Source: Enterobacter sp. CC120223-11 (GTDB lineage Bacteria; Pseudomonadota; Gammaproteobacteria; Enterobacterales; Enterobacteriaceae). Taken from it: a stretch of 64,000 nt of DNA. The DNA is taken from positions 248,001 to 312,000 of the forward strand of contig NZ_OBEF01000003.1 of NCBI RefSeq assembly GCF_900215375.1, in the 5' to 3' direction. Under the pieces are notes generated by a model that was not told the DNA's origin, did no database searches, and saw only the letters and a list, made by a program, of their open reading frames with translations. The translations under genes and the position numbers were made by a program. Positions 35,874 through 45,482 of this stretch are shown in pieces (positions within the stretch are counted from its first letter, which is position 1; the number at the start of each line of letters is the position of its first letter).

Positions 35874-36744
35874 TGTTATTACCCCCATCTGATGATTTTT
35901 TTATGCCCGATGCGCTACTGCCACTTCCTGCCCCGCCAGAATCAACACCAGCATGGTTTCCAGGGAAGTGACTTCCTTCCCCAGCCCTGTTAGCAGGATT
36001 ATTCAAATCACCTCCTCCACCAGCAGCCCCTGCAACTCCTGGAGGGGGATGAGTCGTATGCTCTTCACCATTAGGAAAATAGACTTTTGTCTCAGCTACA
36101 GCTTTTTCTCGTTCTGACTTCATACGTTGTAACTCTCCTTTTGCATAATCTAAGGCTGATGTCTCGCTATTGTTTTTATTCAGCATATCAACTAATGCAC
36201 CGGGAGTGGTGAAATCAATATAAGTACCGCGTTCTTTCAAATTCAAACCAATTGCATGAGCAATTGTCATTTGCATTCCTACACAATTGTCTTTCCAAAG
36301 GGTATACTTAGTCTGATTGCTAATGATATATCTTACCAACGACAGTTGTTTATCTGTAACGTATGCAAAAAAAGTTTTATTTGTTTGCAAGTCATTATAG
36401 GTGAACTTCACTTCACCTCTAGATGAATAAATGTCATTAATAACATCCTTATAACCCTTTACATCATCAGGGTAAAACCCTGCTACTCCTGTATAAAGTC
36501 TAGTTCCATCAATAGCTTCTATGCCAGTATATATCATTACATGGCCGGTCAATGATGAACCACCTTCAACTAACTTACCAGGATCACGTGATTTTATTTC
36601 TATAAATGGTTTTCCACTTTCTCCGTTGTATTTAAGTACACTCATATTAGTTGTGATTGCATCATCGCTAAGAGGGGGGGAGGATGCATGTCCGGAGGAG
36701 GGAGATATAATCATTACCATTAGCAAAAGCAGTGTAGTTCTCAT
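35824..36744 (-). CDS. Secreted protein with permuted papain/NlpC-P60-like signature
   Basis: The protein has 306 residues. The signal peptide ends near SGHA. Residues 60-185 contain GHVMIYTG (His68) and later WKDNCVGMQM (Cys154). A GH-x-x-I-Y-x-G motif before an NC motif is the order of circularly permuted papain-like enzymes (LRAT/YiiX-like NlpC/P60 relatives), which cut peptide or acyl bonds. The C-terminal ~70 residues are a low-complexity Gly/Ser/Asn-rich tail with two final cysteines. It could be a periplasmic hydrolase; I base this on two motifs only. It is AT-rich and lies between ogr and cyaR, upstream of a co-oriented partner. Confidence 0.65.
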   Translation of the reverse strand: MRTTLLLLMVMIISPSSGHASSPPLSDDAITTNMSVLKYNGESGKPFIEIKSRDPGKLVEGGSSLTGHVMIYTGIEAIDGTRLYTGVAGFYPDDVKGYKDVINDIYSSRGEVKFTYNDLQTNKTFFAYVTDKQLSLVRYIISNQTKYTLWKDNCVGMQMTIAHAIGLNLKERGTYIDFTTPGALVDMLNKNNSETSALDYAKGELQRMKSEREKAVAETKVYFPNGEEHTTHPPPGVAGAAGGGGDLNNPANRAGEGSHFPGNHAGVDSGGAGSGSSASGIKKSSDGGNNNGGNFIMCLDNYSVCS

Positions 36745-37065
36745 GTTTTATCACTTGGATGAGGGTACTATGAGTACATTATAATAGGGATTGTTTTATT
36801 CTCCTGATTTTTTACCTTTATTGGCTTGTTCCCAGTTGATTGACACACGGCATTGCTAGCAAGATTCATGGTGACTCAACTACGGACTTCTGCTCTTCGC
36901 TCTCAGCAGACGCTCAAATCATGACAAATGTGAGCAGCAAGGCCAATTGATCCATAACATAATGAAAAATAAAAAAGCCCCGCAAATGCTGGGCTTCTCG
37001 TAGCGATGTGGTCACTGTGTGGACGTAACCTGAAATAAATCCTTTTATTTCAATATGCTATAGGT
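36745..37065. other. Interval between the secreted gene pair and cyaR
   Basis: This 320-base stretch holds the likely promoter of the leftward pair and one terminator-like hairpin (separate entry). I see no gene. Confidence 0.4.
36965..36997 (-). terminator. Second leftward terminator downstream of cyaR
   Basis: On the bottom strand AGCCCAGC-ATTT-GCGGGGCT is followed by TTTTTATTTTT. It lies about 70 bases beyond the cyaR terminator and would insulate the AT-rich pair from cyaR. Confidence 0.65.
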
Positions 37066-37092
37066 AAAAAATAAGCCCGCGTAAGGGAGATT
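37066..37092. other. P2-type attachment core within the cyaR terminator
   Basis: The 27 bases from AAAAAATAAGCCCGCG to GGGAGATT match the P2 attB core as I remember it, with one difference (C for T at 37080). In E. coli the main P2 site lies at this place. No second copy was found on the yegS side. Confidence 0.6.
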
Positions 37093-37151
37093 ACGCAGGC
37101 TAAGGAGGTGGTTCCTGGTACAGCTAGCATTTATGGGTTATGTTTTTCAGC
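37066..37151 (-). ncRNA. cyaR: CyaR small regulatory RNA
   Basis: The bottom strand from 37151 to 37066 reads the CyaR (RyeE) RNA, about 86 nt: 5' GCTGAAAAACATAACCC, the conserved single-stranded seed ACCAGGAACCACCTCC, and a 3' terminator hairpin GCCTGCGTAA-TCTCCC-TTACGCGGGC followed by TTATTTTTT. CyaR is an Hfq-binding RNA induced by CRP that represses ompX, luxS, nadE and yqaE in E. coli and Salmonella. It lies downstream of yegQ as in E. coli. Confidence 0.95.
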
Positions 37152-37158
37152 GCCTTGG

Positions 37159-37201
37159 ATAATACCCTCATCAAGCGGAGCGGTATGTGATCAAATTCTA
37201 A
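37159..37201 (-). promoter_or_regulatory. cyaR promoter with class II CRP site
   Basis: On the bottom strand TATTAT (37159-37164) forms a -10 seven bases before the RNA start. The top strand TGTGA at 37186-37190, with a weak TCTAA half six bases on, forms a CRP site centred near -42, the class II position. CRP activation of cyaR is known in E. coli. Confidence 0.75.
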
Positions 37202-37236
37202 GAATTTTCCCAGCGCGAAAAAATAACCCTGCTTAA

Positions 37237-38601
37237 TCACTTAGCGTGAGGATTGACGGTGGTTTGTTGACCGACGAAGTTACGCATCAGCAGCGCGTAA
37301 TCGAGGCCAATCTCCTCCGGCACCGGGATCCATACCGTGTGACCATCGCCTGGCGCGACATCCGTCGGCTGGCCTTTGCTGTTTTCCATGTGTTCCAGCA
37401 CGAAGTTCACGTTGCCCTGGGGGGTCATTAACTCCAGGCTGTCGCCTTTGAGGAACTTGTTTTTCACCGCTACGGCCGCGAGATTGCCTTTGCGCTCGCC
37501 GGTGAAGTCACCGACAAACTGCTGGCGCTCGGAAACGGAATAGCCATGTTCGTAGTTCTGGTAGCTGTCGTGGGTGTGACGACGCAGGAAGCCTTCCGTG
37601 TAGCCGCGGTGCGCCAGCCCTTCGAGGGTTTCCAGCAGCGTGGTATCGAACGGTTTACCGGCGGCGGCATCGTCAATGGCCTTGCGGTACACCTGTGCGG
37701 TACGGGCGCAGTAGTAGTAGGATTTCGTGCGGCCTTCAATTTTCAGCGAATGCACGCCCATTTGCGTCAGGCGCTCCACGTGCGCGATGGCGCGCAAGTC
37801 TTTGGAGTTCATGATGTAGGTGCCGTGTTCGTCTTCGAAGGCGGTCATGTATTCGCCCGGACGTTTGGCTTCTTCAATCATAAAGACGCTGTCGGTCGGC
37901 TGGCCTTCGCCAAGCGTTGGCTCAACGTTCTGCACCGGAATCGGCTCATGCTTGTGCACGATGTTGCCGATATCGTCCTCTTTGCCTTCCTGGACGTTAT
38001 ATTCCCAGCGGCAGGCGTTGGTGCAGGTGCCCTGGTTCGGGTCGCGCTTGTTGATGTAGCCGGAAAGCAGGCAGCGGCCGGAGTAGGCCATGCACAGTGC
38101 GCCGTGAACGAAAATTTCAATTTCCATGTCCGGCACCTGGGTGCGGATTTCTTCGATTTCTTCCAGCGACAGCTCGCGGGAGAGGATCACGCGGGTCAGG
38201 CCCATCTGTTTCCAGAACTTCACCGTTGCCCAGTTGACGGCGTTCGCCTGTACGGAGAGGTGAACATCCATCTGCGGGAAGTGCTCACGCACCAGCATAA
38301 TCAGGCCCGGATCGGACATAATCAGCGCATCCGGCCCCATTTCCACTACCGGCTGCAGGTCGCGAATAAACGTTTTCAGCTTGGCGTTATGCGGCGCAAT
38401 GTTTACCACGACGTAGAATTTTTTACCGAGCTCATGGGCTTCGTTAATGCCCTGCTGCAAATTCTCGTGGTTGAATTCGTTATTGCGCACGCGCAGAGAG
38501 TAACGCGGCTGGCCCGCGTAAACAGCATCGGCACCATAGGCGAAAGCGTAACGCATATTTTGCAGCGTTCCCGCCGGGGAAAGGAGTTCCGGTTTAAACA
38601 T
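37237..38601 (-). CDS. trhP: TrhP (YegQ), U32-family tRNA hydroxylation protein
   Basis: The protein has 454 residues (E. coli YegQ 453). The U32 family signature is intact: EIFVHGALCMAYSGRCLLSG followed by NKRDPNQGTCTNACRW, with four cysteines likely to bind an iron-sulfur cluster. TrhP makes 5-hydroxyuridine at U34 of several tRNAs using prephenate-derived chemistry, acting redundantly with TrhO. It is followed by cyaR, as in E. coli. Confidence 0.93.
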   Translation of the reverse strand: MFKPELLSPAGTLQNMRYAFAYGADAVYAGQPRYSLRVRNNEFNHENLQQGINEAHELGKKFYVVVNIAPHNAKLKTFIRDLQPVVEMGPDALIMSDPGLIMLVREHFPQMDVHLSVQANAVNWATVKFWKQMGLTRVILSRELSLEEIEEIRTQVPDMEIEIFVHGALCMAYSGRCLLSGYINKRDPNQGTCTNACRWEYNVQEGKEDDIGNIVHKHEPIPVQNVEPTLGEGQPTDSVFMIEEAKRPGEYMTAFEDEHGTYIMNSKDLRAIAHVERLTQMGVHSLKIEGRTKSYYYCARTAQVYRKAIDDAAAGKPFDTTLLETLEGLAHRGYTEGFLRRHTHDSYQNYEHGYSVSERQQFVGDFTGERKGNLAAVAVKNKFLKGDSLELMTPQGNVNFVLEHMENSKGQPTDVAPGDGHTVWIPVPEEIGLDYALLMRNFVGQQTTVNPHAK

Positions 38602-38721
38602 GATTTTCTCGTTCTGATGACAGGTCAGACTCGCTCACTGGGTGGAGCGGGCGGGGAGGTTCCCCTACATTAAGGGCGGGAATTGTAGCGCTATGGGGAA
38701 GTGGAGTAAACCCTGGTGGTT

Positions 38722-38828
38722 TTTACCCTCTCCCTAACCCTCTCCCTGGAAGAGAGAGGGAACCGATCGAGCATAAAGTGAGTCGATTTTCACCCTCGCC
38801 CCTTTGGGGAGAGAGTCGGGGCGAGAGG
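38722..38828. repeat. Palindromic repeats between baeR and trhP
   Basis: Two imperfect hairpins lie in tandem: CCCTCTC/GAGAGAGGG (about 38734-38760) and CCTCGCCCC/GGGGCGAGAGG (about 38793-38828). They look like REP-type extragenic palindromes common in Enterobacter-like genomes and may end the mdt-bae transcript. Confidence 0.55.
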
Positions 38829-38831
38829 AAA

Positions 38832-39554
38832 TTAAGCCAGACGGCAGGAATCCGCCTCCCAGCGATATCCCACGCCGTAAACCGCGCGAATAAACGACTG
38901 CTCGGCATCTTGCGCCTCGAGCTTGCGGCGCAGGTTTTTGATGTGGCTGTCGATGGTGCGGTCTGTCACGACACGGTAATCGTCATACAGATGATTGAGC
39001 AGCTGTTCACGCGAAAACACTTTGCCCGGCTCCTGGGAGAGCGTTTTCAGCAGGCGAAATTCTGCGGGGGTTAAGTCCAGCAGTTTGTTGCGCCAGGAGG
39101 CCTGGAAGCGGCTTTCATCGACAATCAGCGGACTTTCGGCATCCAGTGCCTGAAGATCCCGATGCGGGCGGCAGCGACGCAGAATTGTTTTCACGCGCGC
39201 CACCACTTCACGCGGGCTGTAGGGCTTGCAGATGTAATCGTCTGCGCCAATCTCCAGCCCGAGCAGGCGGTCAATCTCTTCGATTTTGGCGGTGACCATG
39301 ACGATCGGCACTTCCGAGAAGCGGCGGATTTCACGGCACAGCGTCAGACCGTCGGTGCCTGGCAGCATCAAATCGAGCAGGATCAGGTCCGGAGGCGTCT
39401 GATGAACATAGCTCAGTACCTTGTCGCCGTGGTTAATCAGCGTCGGCGCGTAGTTGGCGGCCAGCAGGTAATCTATCAACAGCTGACCCAGTTTTGGCTC
39501 GTCCTCAACAATCAGGATGCGCGGGGTTTTATCATTAATGGGTAATTCGGTCAT
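38832..39554 (-). CDS. baeR: Response regulator BaeR
   Basis: The protein has 240 residues, as in E. coli. The receiver domain holds the acidic pair VEDEP and phospho-acceptor Asp61 in [14 protein letters not shown]; the OmpR winged helix occupies the C-terminal ~100 residues ([28 protein letters not shown]-like [21 protein letters not shown]). BaeR responds to envelope stress (indole, flavonoids, zinc, misfolded pili) and activates mdtABCD, acrD and spy. It overlaps baeS by 4 bases and is the last gene of the mdtABCD-baeSR operon. Confidence 0.96.
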   Translation of the reverse strand: MTELPINDKTPRILIVEDEPKLGQLLIDYLLAANYAPTLINHGDKVLSYVHQTPPDLILLDLMLPGTDGLTLCREIRRFSEVPIVMVTAKIEEIDRLLGLEIGADDYICKPYSPREVVARVKTILRRCRPHRDLQALDAESPLIVDESRFQASWRNKLLDLTPAEFRLLKTLSQEPGKVFSREQLLNHLYDDYRVVTDRTIDSHIKNLRRKLEAQDAEQSFIRAVYGVGYRWEADSCRLA

Positions 39555-40990
39555 ACGGCTCCTGGTAAGTCGCGGTCCAGAGGTAAATCTACTTTAATGC
39601 TAACCCCGCCAAAAGGCGAATGCAGGGCGCGCAGCTGTCCGCCGTGGGCGGCAACGATGTTTACGCAGATGGCGAGGCCCAGTCCCGATCCGCCGCTGGC
39701 GCGGTTACGCGAGCCTTCGGTGCGATAGAAGCGCTCGCAGAGCATTTGCAGCTGTTCATCGGTCACGCCCGGCGCGCTGTCGGCGAAGGTGAGCGTAAGG
39801 TTATGACCGGTTTTCTCGGCAGAAATTTGCAGCTGTCCACCGGAGTCGGTGTAACGCAGGCTGTTTTCCAGCAGGTTGTTAAACAGCTGCATCAGCCGGT
39901 CCCGGTCGCCAAAGACCATCGCGCGCTCTGGCAGCTTTAGGCTGATATTCAGGCCGCGGCTGGCGAAACGCTCGCGGAACGCACCTGCCGCCATTTCCAG
40001 CAGGGAAATAATGTCGAGTGAAGCCTTCTGGTAGGCCAGCGCGCCTTCGTCAGACATGGAAAGCTGATGCAGATCGTCCACCAGTTTGGTCAGTGTGCCC
40101 ACCTCAGCCTGCAACGATGCAACGGATTCCGGCGTGAATTTCCGCACGCCGTCCTGAATGGCTTCCAGCTCGCCGCGCAGCACCGCCAGCGGGGTGCGCA
40201 GCTCATGAGAAATGTCGGCCATAAAGTCACGGCGCATCTGCTGGTTACGCTCGAGCGTGCTCGCCAACTGGTTAAAGTCCTGCGCCAGACGGCCCAACTC
40301 ATCGGCCCCCGTAGCCGTCACCCGAGTGGAAAAATCCCCGGCGGCAAGTCGGTGAGTGCCTTCCACCAAGCGTTTGACTGGCGCCAGAAGGCCGCGGGCG
40401 AGCGGGAAGGTGGCGAGTGCGGTCAGTAACGTTGCCAGGGCAACAATCAGCCAGCTGGTGCGCCGCTGCTGGCGGTCGAAATTGATGTCGGTGTTGCGGG
40501 TCAGCCTTTCCACAGGGGAGGCGATAACCGCACCCACTTCAATGCCGTTTACAAGGATGCCCCGACGCGTGCCGTCCTTCGGCACCGGCGAGCGTGGGCC
40601 TACCAGCACTTTGGCATTCTGATCGACAACCCAGAACTGCGTGCGCCAGCCGTGGGGGGGCATTTCAGGCGGACCGCGACGATCGTCCGGGCCAGGTCCC
40701 GGGCCGCGTCTATCATCGGGGCCGTCATGCTCAAACGAGCGCAGGATCTGAAACACAAAGCGGTCGTTGCCGCGCAGGAAGCGCCAGTTGTTATTGTGTG
40801 TGGCGTACTGTTCCGCCAGCGCATCGCTTAACAGCTGCAAACGCTGCTCGTTGCCGCGCTTGATGTAGTCGATAAAACCGTGCTCAAAGCTCAGGCGCAC
40901 CGCCCAGTGCATGCTGATCAGCAGCACGATACAGGTGGTGAGAATGGCGAGAAATAACTTCGCGGTAATGCCGGGGCGCCAGATTTTCAC
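39551..40990 (-). CDS. baeS: Sensor histidine kinase BaeS
   Basis: The protein has 479 residues, about 12 more than E. coli BaeS. TM1 is near residues 13-31, a periplasmic sensor follows to about 180, TM2 is near 182-203, then HAMP, the phospho-acceptor His in [11 protein letters not shown], and ATP-binding boxes [10 protein letters not shown] and [12 protein letters not shown]. The extra length is a proline/acidic repeat in the sensor domain, in which [10 protein letters not shown] is partly duplicated just before [10 protein letters not shown]. It phosphorylates BaeR. Confidence 0.95.
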   Translation of the reverse strand: MKIWRPGITAKLFLAILTTCIVLLISMHWAVRLSFEHGFIDYIKRGNEQRLQLLSDALAEQYATHNNNWRFLRGNDRFVFQILRSFEHDGPDDRRGPGPGPDDRRGPPEMPPHGWRTQFWVVDQNAKVLVGPRSPVPKDGTRRGILVNGIEVGAVIASPVERLTRNTDINFDRQQRRTSWLIVALATLLTALATFPLARGLLAPVKRLVEGTHRLAAGDFSTRVTATGADELGRLAQDFNQLASTLERNQQMRRDFMADISHELRTPLAVLRGELEAIQDGVRKFTPESVASLQAEVGTLTKLVDDLHQLSMSDEGALAYQKASLDIISLLEMAAGAFRERFASRGLNISLKLPERAMVFGDRDRLMQLFNNLLENSLRYTDSGGQLQISAEKTGHNLTLTFADSAPGVTDEQLQMLCERFYRTEGSRNRASGGSGLGLAICVNIVAAHGGQLRALHSPFGGVSIKVDLPLDRDLPGAV

Positions 40991-42402
40991 GGCTCGCTCC
41001 TTTTGCGTCGGGCAATAATGACGTTTTTGCTGATGTCGTCAGGCACGCGGGCGAAAATTAACGCCGGAAGCGCGATAATCGCCGCCATGCTGAGGTAGGT
41101 GTATAAAAAGACCTGATGGGAAACCGCGCTGTCGACGCTGATATGGTGCTGGCCGTACATGCCAAGTAGCAGGCCTGCCACCGTCACGCCGATACTCATC
41201 GACAGCTGCATCACCATCGACAGCATGCTGTTGCCGCTGCTGGCGAGGTCGTCCGGAAGATCCTTCAGCGTCAGGGTATTCATTGAGGAGAAGCGGCTGG
41301 AGTTGATCATTCCTTGCAGGAACAGCACCAGCGGCAGCAGCCAGTACCAGCCCATCAGCGCCACTGCCATAAACAATAGGCTGACGGCTGCAAGCCCGAG
41401 CGTGGCGCAAATCAGCACCCGGCGATAGCCAAAGTGATTCACCACCTGCACTACGATACGCTTCATCCCCATGCTGCCGAGCACCATCGGGACCATCATC
41501 AGCCCGGCGTGGAAGGGCGAAAAGCCGAGGCCAATTTGCAGGAAAACCGGCGTCATAAACGGCAACATGCCGCTGCCGATGCGCCCGGCGAAGCTGCCCG
41601 CCAGGCCCAGCGAGAAGGTGTGGGTTTTGAACAGATTCAGGCTGAACAGCGCATTCTCATTGCTGCGGGCGTGCCACAGATACCACAGCAGCGCCAGCAC
41701 GCCCGTTGTGACCAGCCCGGCAAGCATCAGCGGCGAGATCCCAAGCCCTTTCTGGCCATCAAGCGCCAGGGTTAGCGTCGCCATACCCAGCGCCAGTAGC
41801 ACGAAACCGGAGATATCAAAGCGTCGGGTTTGCAGGGTGTAGTTCGGCATCAGCCACAGGGTGGCGATGGCCCCGACGATACCGACCGGAATGTTAATCA
41901 GGAAGATCCAGTGCCAGGAAGCGTACTCCACCAAAATACCGCCGAGTGCAGGGCCAACCAGCGGCCCCACCTGGCCCGGGATCGTGACGAACGTCATCGC
42001 TGCCATATATTGCTCGCGCGGCACGATTTTCATCACTGTTAATCTGCCCACGGGCACCATCATTGCGCCGCCCACGCCCTGAACCACGCGGGCCATAATC
42101 AGTTCGTTAAGCGTGTTTGCCCCGGCGCAGAACACCGAACCGACGGTGAACAGCACGATGGCGGTGAAAAAGATGTTGCGCACGCCGACCCTGTCCGCCA
42201 GCCAGCCGCTGGCGGGCAGCATTACGGCCACCGTCAGCACGTAGGCGACCACCACCATATGCATGTGCAGCGGGCTCTCCCCGAGGCTTTTCGCCATTGA
42301 GGGCAGGGCAGTGTTGACGATGGTGGTGTCGAGCGCCTGCATAAAGAAGCCAAACGCCACAATCCACAGTTGCCAGCGCACGCTGGCGGGCAGATCTTCC
42401 AT
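40987..42402 (-). CDS. mdtD: MdtD, MFS transporter of the DHA2 family
   Basis: The protein has 471 residues, as in E. coli, with about 14 transmembrane helices. DHA2 motifs include [18 protein letters not shown] in helix 1 and [11 protein letters not shown] in the loop after helix 2. It is encoded within mdtABCD but is not needed for the MdtABC drug efflux phenotype; iron-citrate export has been suggested (IceT). It overlaps baeS by 4 bases. Confidence 0.93.
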   Translation of the reverse strand: MEDLPASVRWQLWIVAFGFFMQALDTTIVNTALPSMAKSLGESPLHMHMVVVAYVLTVAVMLPASGWLADRVGVRNIFFTAIVLFTVGSVFCAGANTLNELIMARVVQGVGGAMMVPVGRLTVMKIVPREQYMAAMTFVTIPGQVGPLVGPALGGILVEYASWHWIFLINIPVGIVGAIATLWLMPNYTLQTRRFDISGFVLLALGMATLTLALDGQKGLGISPLMLAGLVTTGVLALLWYLWHARSNENALFSLNLFKTHTFSLGLAGSFAGRIGSGMLPFMTPVFLQIGLGFSPFHAGLMMVPMVLGSMGMKRIVVQVVNHFGYRRVLICATLGLAAVSLLFMAVALMGWYWLLPLVLFLQGMINSSRFSSMNTLTLKDLPDDLASSGNSMLSMVMQLSMSIGVTVAGLLLGMYGQHHISVDSAVSHQVFLYTYLSMAAIIALPALIFARVPDDISKNVIIARRKRSEP

Positions 42403-42404
42403 AG

Positions 42405-45400
42405 TTACTCAGCTACCGGTTGATGAGATTTACGCGTAAAGCGCAGCCGCAGACGGTCGAAGAACAGATAAACCACCGGCGTGGTGTACAGCGTCAGCAG
42501 CTGGCTCATCACCAGACCGCCGACGATGGTAATTCCCAGCGGCTGGCGCAACTCGGAGCCGTCTCCGCCGGAAAGCACCAGCGGCAAAGCACCAAACAGT
42601 GCGGCCAGAGTGGTCATCATGATCGGCCTGAAGCGCAGCAGGCAGGCCTGGAAAATCGCCTCTTCCGGCGCCAGGTTACCGTTGCGCTGCGCATCGAGTG
42701 CAAAGTCGACCATCATGATGGCGTTCTTCTTCACGATGCCAATCAGCAGCATGATACCAATCAGTGCGATCAGGCTGAACGGCGCGCCGAACAGCTCCAG
42801 TGCCAGCAGCGCGCCGACGCCCGCAGAGGGCAGGGTAGAGAGGATCGTCAGCGGATGAACGTAGCTCTCATACAGCATCCCCAGCACGATATAGACCGTC
42901 AGGATCGCCGCAATAATCAGGATAACCTGAGAGTTCATGGTCTGCTGGAACACCTGCGCTGTACCGGCGAAGCTGCCGCGAACGGTCTGCGGCACGCCAA
43001 GCTGCGTCATCGTTCTTTCGATGGCATCGCTCGCCTCCGACAGGGATTTGCCCGTCGGTAGGTTGAAGGAGATGGTCGAGGCCGCCGACAAGCCCTGATG
43101 GTTAACGGAGAGCGGCGCGTTAGCCGGCTGCCATTTCGCAAAGTAAGAGAGCGGAATGGTTTTTCCTTCGCTGTTAATCACAAACATCTGATTAAGGGCG
43201 CTGATGTCCTGGGTATAAACCGGGTCGACTTCCATCACCACCTTGTACTGATTCAGCGGCTGGTAAATGGTGGAGATTTGTCGCTGACCGAAGGCGTTGT
43301 TCAGCAGGCTGTTGGCATCTTCGACGCTGATACCGAGACGGGACATGGTCTCCCGGTCATATACCAGATCCATTTCCGCACCGTTGTTCTGCTGATCGGA
43401 GTTCACATCGGCAAGCTCTGGCAGCTTCGAGAGCGCGGTCGTGATTTTGGGTGCCCATTCACGCAAATCGGCCAGGTTGTCCGACAGCAGCGTGTACTGA
43501 TAGCCCGCATTGGCCTGCCGTCCGCCAACGCGGATATCCTGCACAGCCATTAAAAACAGGTTCGCTCCGGGCTCTTTGGCGAGTTTTTTACGTAGCCTGT
43601 CGATGACCTGCTGCGCCGTTTCATTGCGCTCGTCGCGCGGCTTCAGGGTGATAAACATCATCCCGCTGTTGACGCGTGAACCGCCGGTAAAGCCTGTGAC
43701 GTTATCCACCGCCTTGTCTTCACGAATGATTTTCATGAAGTCCTGAAGCTTGCCGCGCATTGCCTGGAAAGAGATGCTCTGATCCGCCTGAATATTGCCC
43801 ATCACCACCCCGGTGTCCTGCTCCGGGAAGAAGGTTTTCGGAATGGAAATATAGAGCCAGACGTTCAGGGCGATGGTGCCGAGCAATACCACGCCTACCA
43901 GGCGTGAATGGTTCAGCACCCATTTGAGGGATTTGCCGTAGCCGCGCTGCATTGCAACCAGGACGCGCCCGAAGCCACGGTCCCGCGTTGGCTGATGCTT
44001 GCGGGAGGATTTGAGCATCCAGCCGCACATCATCGGCGTGAGCGTGAGCGACACGGCGAGCGAAATGCCGATGGCGACGGAAAGCGTCACCGCAAATTCA
44101 CGCAGCAGCCTTCCCGGCAGGCCGCCCATCAGCAGCAGTGGCAGGAACACGGCGACCAGCGAAACGCTCATCGACAGCACGGTAAAGCCCACTTCGCGGC
44201 TCCCCTGCAGCGCGGCCTGCATCGGTTTCATTCCGGCTTCCACGTGGCGGGAGATGTTTTCCAGCACCACGATGGCATCATCCACCACAAAACCCGTGGC
44301 AATGGTTAACGCCATGAGCGACAGGTTATTCAGGCTGAATCCGCAGAGATACATCGCAGCAAAGGTGCCAACCAGCGATACCGGCACGGCCACGGCGGGG
44401 ATCAACGTTGCGCGACCCGATCGCAGGAACAGGAACACCACCAGAATCACCAGCGCGACTGAAATCACCAGCGTCTGTTCCACTTCTTCAAGCGAGGCGC
44501 GGATGGTTGGCGAACGGTCCTGAGCAATTTGCAGGTCGATGGCCGCCGGAATGGTCTCTTTCAGCTCCGGCAGTCGGGCGCGAATGGCGTCCACCGTCTG
44601 AATGATGTTGGCTTCCGGTAGCTTGCGGATCATCAGCAAAATGGCCGGTTTGGCGTTGGTCATCCCGGCGTTGCGCACGTCCTGTACGGAATCGGTGACG
44701 TTGGCGACGTCGCTCAGGCGCACCGAAGCACCGTTGTTGTAATGGATAATCAACGGCTTGTATTCGGCGGCGGTTTTCAGCTCATCGTTGGTAGCGAGCT
44801 GCCAGCGCTGGCTGCTGTCCTCAATCGAGCCCTGCGGGTTGCGGACGTTGGCGTTGCTGATAGCGGTGCGCACCGCGTCCAGCGATACCCCCTGGTTAAA
44901 CAGCGCCTGGGGATTCAGGTCTACGCGCACTGCGGGCAGGGAACTGCCGCCTACGTCCACATCGCCTACGCCGTCAATCTGCGAAATTGTCTGCGCCAGC
45001 TGCGTTGAGGCGTAATCGTACAGCTGGCCCTGGGAGTAGGTGTCCGAGGTCAGCGTCAGGATCATGATTGGCGCATCCGACGGGTTCGCCTTGCGGTAGG
45101 TCGGACGGCTGGGCATGCCTGTCGGCAGTAAACTTTGCGCTGCGTTGATGGCCGCCTGTACGTCGCGGGCGGCGCCGTTGATGTCGCGGTCAAAATCAAA
45201 CTGCAAAATGATGCGCGTGCTGCCGAGCGAACTCATCGAGGTCATTTCATTGACCCCGGCGATGCGGCCGAGCGAGCGCTCAAGCGGCGTGGCAACCGAC
45301 GAAGCCATGGTTTCCGGCGAAGCACCCGGCAGCGAGGCGCTGATCATAATCACCGGGTAATCCACCTGCGGTAGCGGGGCCACCGGCAGCAGCCGGAAGC

Positions 45401-45482
45401 CGAGCACGCCGCACAGCGTGATGGCGATCGAAATCAAAATCGTCGCCACAGGGCGGTAAATGAAGAGGGCGTAAAACCTCAC
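42405..45482 (-). CDS. mdtC: MdtC, RND efflux transporter subunit
   Basis: The protein has 1025 residues, the E. coli MdtC length, with 12 transmembrane helices and two large periplasmic loops. RND motifs include [21 protein letters not shown] at the start and the [19 protein letters not shown] block with the proton-relay acidic pair. MdtB and MdtC form a B2C heterotrimer that exports bile salts and novobiocin with MdtA and TolC. It follows mdtB directly, with no gap. Confidence 0.96.
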   Translation of the reverse strand: MRFYALFIYRPVATILISIAITLCGVLGFRLLPVAPLPQVDYPVIMISASLPGASPETMASSVATPLERSLGRIAGVNEMTSMSSLGSTRIILQFDFDRDINGAARDVQAAINAAQSLLPTGMPSRPTYRKANPSDAPIMILTLTSDTYSQGQLYDYASTQLAQTISQIDGVGDVDVGGSSLPAVRVDLNPQALFNQGVSLDAVRTAISNANVRNPQGSIEDSSQRWQLATNDELKTAAEYKPLIIHYNNGASVRLSDVANVTDSVQDVRNAGMTNAKPAILLMIRKLPEANIIQTVDAIRARLPELKETIPAAIDLQIAQDRSPTIRASLEEVEQTLVISVALVILVVFLFLRSGRATLIPAVAVPVSLVGTFAAMYLCGFSLNNLSLMALTIATGFVVDDAIVVLENISRHVEAGMKPMQAALQGSREVGFTVLSMSVSLVAVFLPLLLMGGLPGRLLREFAVTLSVAIGISLAVSLTLTPMMCGWMLKSSRKHQPTRDRGFGRVLVAMQRGYGKSLKWVLNHSRLVGVVLLGTIALNVWLYISIPKTFFPEQDTGVVMGNIQADQSISFQAMRGKLQDFMKIIREDKAVDNVTGFTGGSRVNSGMMFITLKPRDERNETAQQVIDRLRKKLAKEPGANLFLMAVQDIRVGGRQANAGYQYTLLSDNLADLREWAPKITTALSKLPELADVNSDQQNNGAEMDLVYDRETMSRLGISVEDANSLLNNAFGQRQISTIYQPLNQYKVVMEVDPVYTQDISALNQMFVINSEGKTIPLSYFAKWQPANAPLSVNHQGLSAASTISFNLPTGKSLSEASDAIERTMTQLGVPQTVRGSFAGTAQVFQQTMNSQVILIIAAILTVYIVLGMLYESYVHPLTILSTLPSAGVGALLALELFGAPFSLIALIGIMLLIGIVKKNAIMMVDFALDAQRNGNLAPEEAIFQACLLRFRPIMMTTLAALFGALPLVLSGGDGSELRQPLGITIVGGLVMSQLLTLYTTPVVYLFFDRLRLRFTRKSHQPVAE

